Assembly (NCBI GenBank): GCA_937902995.1
Contig: CALEKY010000012.1
Span: 1 to 17,530, forward strand
DNA length: 17,530 nt
Source: an uncultured Sinobacteraceae bacterium
GTDB taxonomy: Bacteria > Pseudomonadota > Gammaproteobacteria > Steroidobacterales > Steroidobacteraceae
Reading direction: 5' to 3'
Positions 7,135 through 13,373 of this stretch are shown here, piece after piece; the stretch's first letter is position 1, and the number at the start of each line of letters is the position of its first letter. The position numbers and the translations under genes are program-made. The notes below the pieces were generated by a model, which saw only the letters and a program-made list of their open reading frames with translations, did no database searches and was not told the origin of the DNA.

Positions 7135-7160
7135 CGTCGAGAGAAGGTCGTAGACGATTC

Positions 7161-9683
7161 ATGGCTGAAATCGCCCGGGAAATATTGCACGTCAATCTCG
7201 AAGACGAGATGCGCCAGTCGTATCTCGACTATGCGATGAGCGTCATCGTCGGGCGAGCCTTGCCCGATGTGCGCGACGGCCTGAAGCCCGTCCACCGTCG
7301 CATCCTCTATTCGATGCACGAGAACAATAACGTCGCGTCGCGCCCCTACGTGAAGTGCGCGCGCGTCGTCGGTGACGTGCTCGGTAAATACCATCCGCAC
7401 GGCGATACGGCGACCTACGACGCGCTCGTCCGCATGGCGCAGCCGTTTTCGATGCGCTACCTGCTCATCGACGGCCAGGGCAACTTCGGTTCCGTGGACG
7501 GCGACCCGCCGGCGGCCTATCGCTATACCGAGTCGCGGATGACGCCGCTCGCCTCGGAGCTGCTCGCCGACATCGAGAAAGAAACGGTCGATTTCGTCGA
7601 CAACTACGACGGTAAGGAGAAAGAGCCGACCGTTCTGCCGACGAAGGTGCCGAACCTGCTGATCAACGGCGCATCCGGTATCGCGGTCGGCATGGCGACG
7701 AACATTCCGCCGCACAACCTCGGGGAAGTGATCAATGCCTGCATCGCGCTGATCGACGATCCCGAGATCTCGATCGCCGGCTTGATGCAGCACATTCCGG
7801 GACCGGATTTCCCGACCGCCGGCATCATCAACGGCACGCAGGAAATCGCCACGGCCTATTTGACCGGTCGCGGCCGCGTGTACATGCGCGCGCGCACGAC
7901 GATCGAAGAGGACGACAAGGGCCGCCAGGCGATCGTCGTGACCGAGCTGCCGTATCAGGTCAACAAGGCGCGCCTGCTCGAGCGCATTGCCGAGCTCGTG
8001 CGCGAGAAGGTCATCGACGGCATCGCCAACGACGGCTTGCGCGACGAGTCCGACAAGGACGGCATGCGCATCGTCATCGAGCTCAAGCGCGAGACGGTGT
8101 TCGGCATCAACATGGTCGCCCTGCAGGACGGCCAGCCGAAGCTGCTCAACCTCAAGGAGATGCTCGAGGCCTTCTTGCGGCATCGGCGCGAGGTGGTCAC
8201 GCGGCGCACGATCTACGACCTGCGCAAAGCGCGCGAGCGCGCTCACATCCTGGAAGGGCAGGCCGTGGCGCTCGCGAACATCGACGAGGTCATTGCCGTC
8301 ATCAAAGCATCGCCAACGCCGGCCGAGGCCAAGGTCGCGCTCATGGGACGCGCTTGGCCCGCAGGTGCCGTGCCGGCAATGTTGGAACGTGCGGGCAACG
8401 TGCCGACGCGTCCGGACGGGCTCTCGAACGAATTCGGATTGAAAGAGGACGGTTACCGCCTTTCCGATGCCCAGGCGCAGGCAATTCTCGATTTGCGATT
8501 GCATCGCCTGACCGGCCTCGAGCAGGACAAGATCGTCGGCGAGTTCCAGGAGCTGCTCGCACAGATCCAGGATTACGGTGACATCCTTGCGCGCCCCGAA
8601 CGCCTGTTGAAAGTGATTCGCGACGAGCTCGAGGAAATCCGCGAGAAGTACGCCGATCCGCGTCGTACGGAAATCGTACAGACGCATTCGGACCTGACGA
8701 TCGAGGATCTGATCGAGCAGCAGGACGTCGTCGTCACGCTGTCGCATGGCGGTTATGCGAAGGCGCAGCCGGTTGCCGCCTACCAGGCACAACGCCGCGG
8801 CGGTCGCGGCAAGGCGGCTACGACCGTGAAGGACGAGGATTTCGTCGACAAACTGTTCGTCGCCAATACGCACGACACGCTGCTGTGCTTCTCGAGCACC
8901 GGCAAGATGTATTGGCTCAAGGTGTATCAGCTGCCGCAAGCGAGCCGCGGCTCGCGCGGCAAGCCCATCGTCAATCTGCTCCCGCTGCAGGAAGGCGAGC
9001 GAATCACCGCCGTGTTGCCGATCCATGAGTTCGAAGAGAACAAATTCGTGTTCATGGCGACCGCACACGGCACGGTCAAGAAAACTTCGCTCGAGGCGTT
9101 CTCGCGCCCGCGCCAGGCCGGCATCATCGCGATCGAGCTGGATCCGGGCGATCGGCTCGTCGGTGTCGATATCACCGACGGCCAGAAAGAAATCGTTCTC
9201 TGCACGAGCGGCGGCAAAGCCATCCGATTCGAGGAAGGCGATGTGCGTCCGATGGGCCGCACCGCAGGCGGTGTCCGCGGCATCCGGATGCCGGAGGGCG
9301 ATGACGTCATTTCCTTGATCGTCATCAACGATCTGCAAGGGACGATCCTCACGGCGTCGGAAAACGGCTACGGCAAGCGCACCCCGGTCGAGGACTTCCC
9401 GGTTCACGGCCGCGGCGGTCAGGGCGTGATCGCCCTGCAAATCACCGAACGCAACGGCAAGGTCGTCGGCGCGTTACTGGTGAAGCCGGAAGACGAAGTC
9501 ATGCTGATCAGCTCGAGCGGCACGCTCGTGCGCACGCCGGTCAGCGATATTTCGATCCAAGGCCGCAATACCCAAGGCGTCCGCCTGATCCGGCTGGATG
9601 AAGGTGCTCGTCTCGTCGGCATGGAGCGTCTCGTCGCCGAGAGCTCCGACGGCGAAGGCGAGAACGGCGAATCCGCCGAGTAG
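7161..9683 (+). CDS. gyrA: DNA gyrase subunit A
   Basis: GyrA is the DNA breakage-reunion subunit of gyrase (A2B2), introducing negative supercoils. The 840 residues include the N-terminal SYLDYAMSVIVGRALPDVRDG block (20-40), the YHPHGDTATYD region (77-87) with Thr83 and Asp87 in E. coli numbering, catalytic Tyr122 in AAYRYTE, the coiled-coil segment with FLRHRREVVTRR (338-349), and a C-terminal beta-pinwheel with the GyrA box QRRGGRG, needed for DNA wrapping. The tail is acidic. Oddity: after IVIELKR (304-310) the sequence goes ETVFGINMVAL directly, whereas E. coli and Pseudomonas have about 17 more residues there (VVLNNLYxQTQLQ type). This accounts for roughly half of the shortfall against the 875-residue E. 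coli protein. The frame is intact throughout. ATG 7161 gives the standard N-terminus. Confidence 0.98.
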   Translation: MAEIAREILHVNLEDEMRQSYLDYAMSVIVGRALPDVRDGLKPVHRRILYSMHENNNVASRPYVKCARVVGDVLGKYHPHGDTATYDALVRMAQPFSMRYLLIDGQGNFGSVDGDPPAAYRYTESRMTPLASELLADIEKETVDFVDNYDGKEKEPTVLPTKVPNLLINGASGIAVGMATNIPPHNLGEVINACIALIDDPEISIAGLMQHIPGPDFPTAGIINGTQEIATAYLTGRGRVYMRARTTIEEDDKGRQAIVVTELPYQVNKARLLERIAELVREKVIDGIANDGLRDESDKDGMRIVIELKRETVFGINMVALQDGQPKLLNLKEMLEAFLRHRREVVTRRTIYDLRKARERAHILEGQAVALANIDEVIAVIKASPTPAEAKVALMGRAWPAGAVPAMLERAGNVPTRPDGLSNEFGLKEDGYRLSDAQAQAILDLRLHRLTGLEQDKIVGEFQELLAQIQDYGDILARPERLLKVIRDELEEIREKYADPRRTEIVQTHSDLTIEDLIEQQDVVVTLSHGGYAKAQPVAAYQAQRRGGRGKAATTVKDEDFVDKLFVANTHDTLLCFSSTGKMYWLKVYQLPQASRGSRGKPIVNLLPLQEGERITAVLPIHEFEENKFVFMATAHGTVKKTSLEAFSRPRQAGIIAIELDPGDRLVGVDITDGQKEIVLCTSGGKAIRFEEGDVRPMGRTAGGVRGIRMPEGDDVISLIVINDLQGTILTASENGYGKRTPVEDFPVHGRGGQGVIALQITERNGKVVGALLVKPEDEVMLISSSGTLVRTPVSDISIQGRNTQGVRLIRLDEGARLVGMERLVAESSDGEGENGESAE

Positions 9684-9693
9684 TCGGCGCCGC

Positions 9694-9733
9694 GAGTCAC
9701 GAGCCACAAGTCACGAGTCACGAACCAAGTCAC
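9694..9733 (+). repeat. Heptamer tandem array filling the gyrA-serC gap
   Basis: Units GAGTCAC, GAGCCAC, AAGTCAC, GAGTCAC (9694-9721) are followed by a 5-nt partial unit GAACC and a final AAGTCAC (9727-9733), which abuts the serC ATG at 9734. The consensus is RAGYCAC. There is no Shine-Dalgarno sequence in the 50-nt gap. Unlike the other loci, no G-rich partner array is present. Confidence 0.88.
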
Positions 9734-10810
9734 ATGCGCGTCTACAACTTCAGTGCCGGTCCCGCCGTACTTCCAATCGAGGTACTCGAACAAATCCGCG
9801 AAGAGCTGCTCGATTGGCACGGCAGCGGCATGTCGGTGATGGAAATGAGTCATCGAGGCAAGGAATTCGTCTCGATCGCACAGGAAGCGGAGGCGGATCT
9901 GCGCGAGCTCCTCGCAGTGCCGAGCAACTACAAGGTGTTGTTCTTGCAAGGCGGCGCGACGGGACAGTTTGCGGGCGTGCCCATGAACCTCGCGACGCCG
10001 GACAGCGTCGTCGACTTCATCAATACCGGCGCCTGGTCGAAGAAGGCGATCGGCGAGGCCAAGCAATACTGCAAAGTCAACGTCGCTGCGGATGCGGGCG
10101 AGCCGTACTGCTCGATTCCGCCGGAATCGACCTGGAAGCTGACGCCGAACGCCGCGTACGTGCACTACACGCCGAATGAAACGATCGGCGGTGTCGAGTT
10201 TCATTTCGTACCGAACACGGGCGACGTGCCGCTCGTCGCCGACATGTCGTCGACGATCCTGTCGCGTCCGATCGATGTTTCGAAGTTCGGCGTCATCTAT
10301 GCAGGTGCGCAAAAGAACATCGGCCCGGCGGGATTGACACTCGTCATCGTGCGCGAGGACTTGCTCGGACGTGCACGGCCCGGAACGCCGACGTTCATGA
10401 ATTACGCTGCCATGGCGAAGGACGGTTCGATGCTCAACACGCCGCCGACGTTCGCGTGGTATGTCGCTGGGCTCGTCTTCAAATGGCTCAAGGCCAAGGG
10501 CGGGCTTGCAGCGATGGGAGAAATCAATCGAGCGAAGGCCGAGAAGATCTATTCGCTGATCGACTCCTCGTCCTTCTATCGCAATCCGGTCGCAAAAGAT
10601 GCGCGCTCGTGGATGAACATTCCGTTCACGCTCGCCAAGCCCGAGCTCGACAAGACGTTCGTCGCCGAGGCGAAAAAAGAAGGGCTCGTGACCTTGGAAG
10701 GCCACCGCAGCGTCGGCGGTATGCGTGCCAGCATTTACAACGCCATGCCGATGGAAGGCATCGACGCGCTGGTCGGGTTCATGAAAGAGTTCGAGCGAAA
10801 GTATGGATAA
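9734..10810 (+). CDS. serC: Phosphoserine aminotransferase
   Basis: SerC is a PLP enzyme converting 3-phosphohydroxypyruvate plus glutamate to phosphoserine in serine synthesis; it also acts on the analogous intermediate in pyridoxal phosphate synthesis. The 358 residues include NFSAGPAVLP (5-14), MSHRGKEF (38-45), the cofactor-phosphate loop GGATGQF (73-79) and the PLP-binding Lys194 in IYAGAQKNIGPAGLT, close to Lys198 of E. coli. The start at 9734 gives the standard MxxYNFSAGP N-terminus. It lies 50 nt after gyrA behind a heptamer array, with serA, the preceding step of the same pathway, 99 nt downstream. Confidence 0.98.
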   Translation: MRVYNFSAGPAVLPIEVLEQIREELLDWHGSGMSVMEMSHRGKEFVSIAQEAEADLRELLAVPSNYKVLFLQGGATGQFAGVPMNLATPDSVVDFINTGAWSKKAIGEAKQYCKVNVAADAGEPYCSIPPESTWKLTPNAAYVHYTPNETIGGVEFHFVPNTGDVPLVADMSSTILSRPIDVSKFGVIYAGAQKNIGPAGLTLVIVREDLLGRARPGTPTFMNYAAMAKDGSMLNTPPTFAWYVAGLVFKWLKAKGGLAAMGEINRAKAEKIYSLIDSSSFYRNPVAKDARSWMNIPFTLAKPELDKTFVAEAKKEGLVTLEGHRSVGGMRASIYNAMPMEGIDALVGFMKEFERKYG

Positions 10811-10838
10811 GGGCGACGGGCGACGGGCTACAGGCGAC
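10811..10838 (+). repeat. G-rich heptamer array immediately after the serC stop
   Basis: GGGCGAC, GGGCGAC, GGGCTAC, AGGCGAC begin at the first base after the serC TAA. The stretch GGCGACGGGCTACAGGCGAC (10819-10838) is identical to 3424-3443. It forms the left arm of the serC-serA hairpin. Confidence 0.9.
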
Positions 10839-10909
10839 AGTCAGAACGGGTGTCTGTGGTCCCGGTCGAAACCGGACTCTCTCCAACCGTAGCCTGTTGC
10901 CTGTAGCCT
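10825..10909 (+). promoter_or_regulatory. Intercistronic hairpin between serC and serA built from heptamer arrays
   Basis: GGGCTACAGGCGAC (10825-10838) can pair with GTTGCCTGTAGCCT (10896-10909): 12 Watson-Crick plus two G-U pairs over 14 positions in RNA, with no bulge. The right arm contains two of the three units GTAGCCT, GTTGCCT, GTAGCCT (10889-10909) and ends at the base before the serA ATG. The 57-nt loop contains a small CCGGT-CGAA-ACCGG hairpin (10862-10875). No T-tract follows. Confidence 0.65.
10889..10909 (+). repeat. C-rich heptamer array abutting the serA start codon
   Basis: Three units GTAGCCT, GTTGCCT, GTAGCCT run directly into ATG 10910. In the phase TAGCCTG the third unit is completed by the A of the start codon (TAGCCTA). 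No Shine-Dalgarno sequence is present in the preceding 20 nt. Confidence 0.85.
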
Positions 10910-12079
10910 ATGTTCAAGATCCTCACCCTCAACAACATCTCGCTGCGCGGTCTCGAGCGATTGCCGCGCGATCGATACGAGGTCGCCTCCGAGATCGGCC
11001 ATCCGGATGCCGTGCTCGTGCGCTCGGCGGACATGCACAAGTTCGACTTACCGGCGAGCGTGAAGGCCGTAGCGCGTGCGGGTGCGGGAACGAACAATAT
11101 TCCAGTCGCGAAGTATTCGAAGCTCGGCATCCCGGTGTTCAACGCGCCCGGTGCGAATGCGAATGCCGTCAAGGAACTGGTGATTGCCGGTCTGTTCCTT
11201 GCGGCCCGCAATATCTGCCAGGCGTGGGAGTACGTGCGCAATTTGAAGGGCAGCGATCACGACCTCGAAGAGGAGGTCGAGCGCGGCAAGAAGAAGTTCG
11301 TCGGTTATGAGTTGCCGGGCCGCACGCTCGGCGTGATCGGACTCGGTGCGATCGGCGTCGAGGTGGCAAACGCTGCGCATGCGCTCGGCATGCACGTGCT
11401 CGGCTTCGATCCGCAGATCACCGTACAGCGCGCCTGGCAATTGTCTTCCGGCGTCGAGCAAGCGTTGTCGCTCGAAGATTTGTTCGCGCGCTCGGACATG
11501 GTGACGGTGCACGTGCCGTTGCTCGACAGCACTCGAGGTCTGGTCAACGCTGCGCGTCTCAAGCTCATTCGCGACCGCGGCGTGGTGCTCAACTTTGCTC
11601 GCGGCGGGATCGTGGACGAGGAGGCCGTGTTGGACGCGCTGAACTCGGGCAAGCTGAGCGCGTACGTGTGCGATTTCCCGACGGCGCGGGTGAAGGATCA
11701 CCCGAAAGTGGTCGCCTTGCCGCACCTTGGCGCGTCCACGACCGAAGCCGAAGAGAACTGTGCCGTCATTGCGGCCGAGACGCTGCGCGACTTTCTCGAG
11801 AACGGCAACATTCGCAACTCGGTCAATTTCCCCGAAGCCGTTCTGCCGCGCACGTCGGGCGCGATGCGCCTTGCCATCGCCAATGAGAACGTGCCGAACA
11901 TGGTCGGCCAGATCTCCACGGCGCTGGCCGCGTACAATCTCAACATCGCCGATCTTCTCAACAAGTCGCGCGGCGACCTCGCTTACACGTTGATCGATGT
12001 CGACGGCACGATTCCTGATGAGGCCGTCCACAAGATTCGCGCCATCGAGGGCGTGCTGGCGACGCGCGTCATTGCTTGA
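10910..12079 (+). CDS. serA: D-3-phosphoglycerate dehydrogenase with C-terminal ACT domain
   Basis: SerA catalyses NAD-dependent oxidation of 3-phosphoglycerate, the first step of serine synthesis. The 389 residues comprise a D-2-hydroxyacid dehydrogenase fold with RAGAGTNNIP (57-66), NAD motif GLGAIG (144-149), Arg231 (NFARGGIVDEEA) and catalytic His272 (LPHLGAST), then an ACT domain (about 320-389) likely for allosteric control. The Glu of the classical Arg-Glu-His triad (FPTEP in E. coli SerA) is not present: the segment reads DFPTAR (255-260). The DFP and LPHLGASTTEAEENCA features and the GNIRNSVNFP linker resemble a distinct PGDH subgroup also found in Bacteroidetes and some anaerobes. 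It sits between serC and pheA; its stop (12077-12079) lies 5 nt before the pheA ATG. Confidence 0.95.
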   Translation: MFKILTLNNISLRGLERLPRDRYEVASEIGHPDAVLVRSADMHKFDLPASVKAVARAGAGTNNIPVAKYSKLGIPVFNAPGANANAVKELVIAGLFLAARNICQAWEYVRNLKGSDHDLEEEVERGKKKFVGYELPGRTLGVIGLGAIGVEVANAAHALGMHVLGFDPQITVQRAWQLSSGVEQALSLEDLFARSDMVTVHVPLLDSTRGLVNAARLKLIRDRGVVLNFARGGIVDEEAVLDALNSGKLSAYVCDFPTARVKDHPKVVALPHLGASTTEAEENCAVIAAETLRDFLENGNIRNSVNFPEAVLPRTSGAMRLAIANENVPNMVGQISTALAAYNLNIADLLNKSRGDLAYTLIDVDGTIPDEAVHKIRAIEGVLATRVIA

Positions 12080-12084
12080 CTCGT

Positions 12085-13254
12085 ATGTCACGCTCGAAAT
12101 CTTCCGCCCGTACGAAACCCACCAAGAAAGCCGGTGCGAGGAAAGCCGATCCGTCGGTCGCCGAAGGAGTGAACGATCTCAGCTCGTTTCGCGAGCAGAT
12201 CGATCGCATCGACGAACAGATTCACGAGCTGCTGAATCAGCGCGCGCGGCTTGCACAGCAAGTCGGTGTCACGAAGCAGGCGCAGGGGTTGCACACGGCC
12301 GATTTCTATCGACCTGAGCGCGAAGCGCAAGTGTTGCGCAAGGCGATCGAGCGCAACCAGGGGCCGCTGCGCAACGAGGAAATCGTTCGGCTGTTCCGCG
12401 AGATCATGTCTGCGTGCCTCGCGCAGGAAGAACCGCTCAAGATCGGGTTTCTCGGCCCAGAGGGCACGTTCTCGCAGCAGGCCGTCTACAAGCATTTCGG
12501 TCACTCGGTACGTGCGTTGCCGCTGCCGGCGATCAGCGAAGTATTCGAGGAAGTGCAAGCGGGGCATGCCGATTTCGGCGTCGTGCCGATCGAGAACTCG
12601 ACCGAAGGTACGGTCAACAACACGCTCGATATGTTCCTGAGCTCGCCGCTCAAGATCTGCGGCGAAGTGGAGCTACGGATTCATCAGAACCTGATGGGGC
12701 GTATGAAGGGCCTCGATAAGATCGAGCGCATCTGTTCGCATCCGCAATCGCTTGCGCAATGCCGACAATGGTTGGACGAGCACATGCCTGGCGTAGAGCG
12801 AGTTCCGGTGAGCAGCAACGCCGAGGCTGCACGCCGTGCGCGGGACGAAGAAGGTACCGCTGCGATCGCTGGACAGTCGGCCGCGGAAGTCTACGGATTG
12901 AACATTCTGGTTCCGGAGATCGAGGATCGGCCCGACAACACGACCCGCTTCCTGGTCATTGGCCGTAAGCTCTTCAGTCCCAGCGGCAAGGACAAGACGA
13001 CGTTGCTCGTCTCTGCGGGAGACACGCAGGCGCCCGGAAGCCTCTATCGCCTGCTCGAGCCGTTTGCCCACAAAGGCATCAGTCTCACGCGAATCGAATC
13101 GCGGCCTTCGCGCCGCCGGAAATGGGACTACGTGTTCTTCATCGACGTCGAGGGTCATGCCGAACAACAGCCCCTCAAGGACGCGCTCGAAGAGCTCAAG
13201 AAGCGCGCCTCGCTGTTCAAAGTGCTGGGGTCGTATCCGTGCGCGGTGGTGTGA
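12085..13254 (+). CDS. pheA: Bifunctional chorismate mutase/prephenate dehydratase (P-protein)
   Basis: PheA converts chorismate to prephenate and then to phenylpyruvate for phenylalanine synthesis. Of 389 residues, about 33-118 form an AroQ-type chorismate mutase (FREQIDRIDEQIHELLNQRA), about 118-295 the prephenate dehydratase (LGPEGTFSQQAVY, VVPIENSTEGTVN at 166-178, catalytic Thr in NTTRFLVIG) and about 305-385 an ACT domain with GSLYRLLEPFAHKGISLT and the phenylalanine-binding ESRP motif (338-341), so feedback inhibition by phenylalanine is expected. Residues 1-28 form an unusual Lys/Arg/Ser-rich leader. I chose ATG 12085; a TTG at 12076 overlapping the serA stop would add only three residues. 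There is no clear Shine-Dalgarno sequence; the short gap suggests coupling to serA. Confidence 0.97.
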   Translation: MSRSKSSARTKPTKKAGARKADPSVAEGVNDLSSFREQIDRIDEQIHELLNQRARLAQQVGVTKQAQGLHTADFYRPEREAQVLRKAIERNQGPLRNEEIVRLFREIMSACLAQEEPLKIGFLGPEGTFSQQAVYKHFGHSVRALPLPAISEVFEEVQAGHADFGVVPIENSTEGTVNNTLDMFLSSPLKICGEVELRIHQNLMGRMKGLDKIERICSHPQSLAQCRQWLDEHMPGVERVPVSSNAEAARRARDEEGTAAIAGQSAAEVYGLNILVPEIEDRPDNTTRFLVIGRKLFSPSGKDKTTLLVSAGDTQAPGSLYRLLEPFAHKGISLTRIESRPSRRRKWDYVFFIDVEGHAEQQPLKDALEELKKRASLFKVLGSYPCAVV

Positions 13255-13259
13255 AGGGA

Positions 13260-13287
13260 GGGCTCGGGGCTCGAGGCATGGGGCTCG
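13260..13287 (+). repeat. G-rich heptamer array after pheA
   Basis: Units GGGCTCG, GGGCTCG, AGGCATG, GGGCTCG start 6 nt after the pheA stop. It forms the left arm of the pheA-hisC hairpin. Confidence 0.9.
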
Positions 13288-13360
13288 GGTAAGATTCGCG
13301 GATCCCATGCTCATACTGATGCGCTAAGTTCCAAGCCCCAAGCCCCAAGCCTCAAGCCCC
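13266..13360 (+). promoter_or_regulatory. Intercistronic hairpin between pheA and hisC built from heptamer arrays
   Basis: Bases 13266-13287 can pair with 13339-13360 at 19 of 22 positions, the mismatches being at 13272, 13278 and 13286, around a 51-nt loop of non-repeat sequence. The layout matches the serC-serA gap: G-rich arm near the upstream stop, C-rich arm next to the downstream start. No T-tract follows. Confidence 0.65.
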
Positions 13361-13373
13361 AAGCGTCAAGCCC
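13326..13373 (+). repeat. C-rich heptamer array abutting the hisC start codon
   Basis: Units AAGTTCC, AAGCCCC, AAGCCCC, AAGCCTC, AAGCCCC, AAGCGTC, AAGCCC(A) are in perfect 7-nt phase from 13326; the last base of the seventh unit is the A of the hisC ATG (13374). It has no Shine-Dalgarno sequence. It is the longest array in the window. Confidence 0.92.

Noticed and set aside
7401..7421. Resistance-type change at GyrA position 83
   Set aside because: Thr83 with Asp87 is the normal wild-type state in several gammaproteobacteria such as Pseudomonas, so it is no evidence of an acquired change.
7071..9440. A 789-codon open frame on the - strand opposite gyrA
   Set aside because: It is an antisense shadow of gyrA, His/Asp/Arg-rich, with no recognisable domain; gyrA on the + strand is certain.
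9419..10705. A 428-codon minus-strand frame across the gyrA-serC junction
   Set aside because: It covers two well-recognised genes and the repeat-filled gap in antisense and has no family features.
10811..10909. Intrinsic terminator between serC and serA
   Set aside because: A strong hairpin exists but no T-tract follows on the + strand, and the right arm touches the next start codon.
13260..13373. CRISPR array
   Set aside because: The repeats are 7 nt, degenerate and contiguous, without unique spacers of constant length, and no cas genes are nearby.
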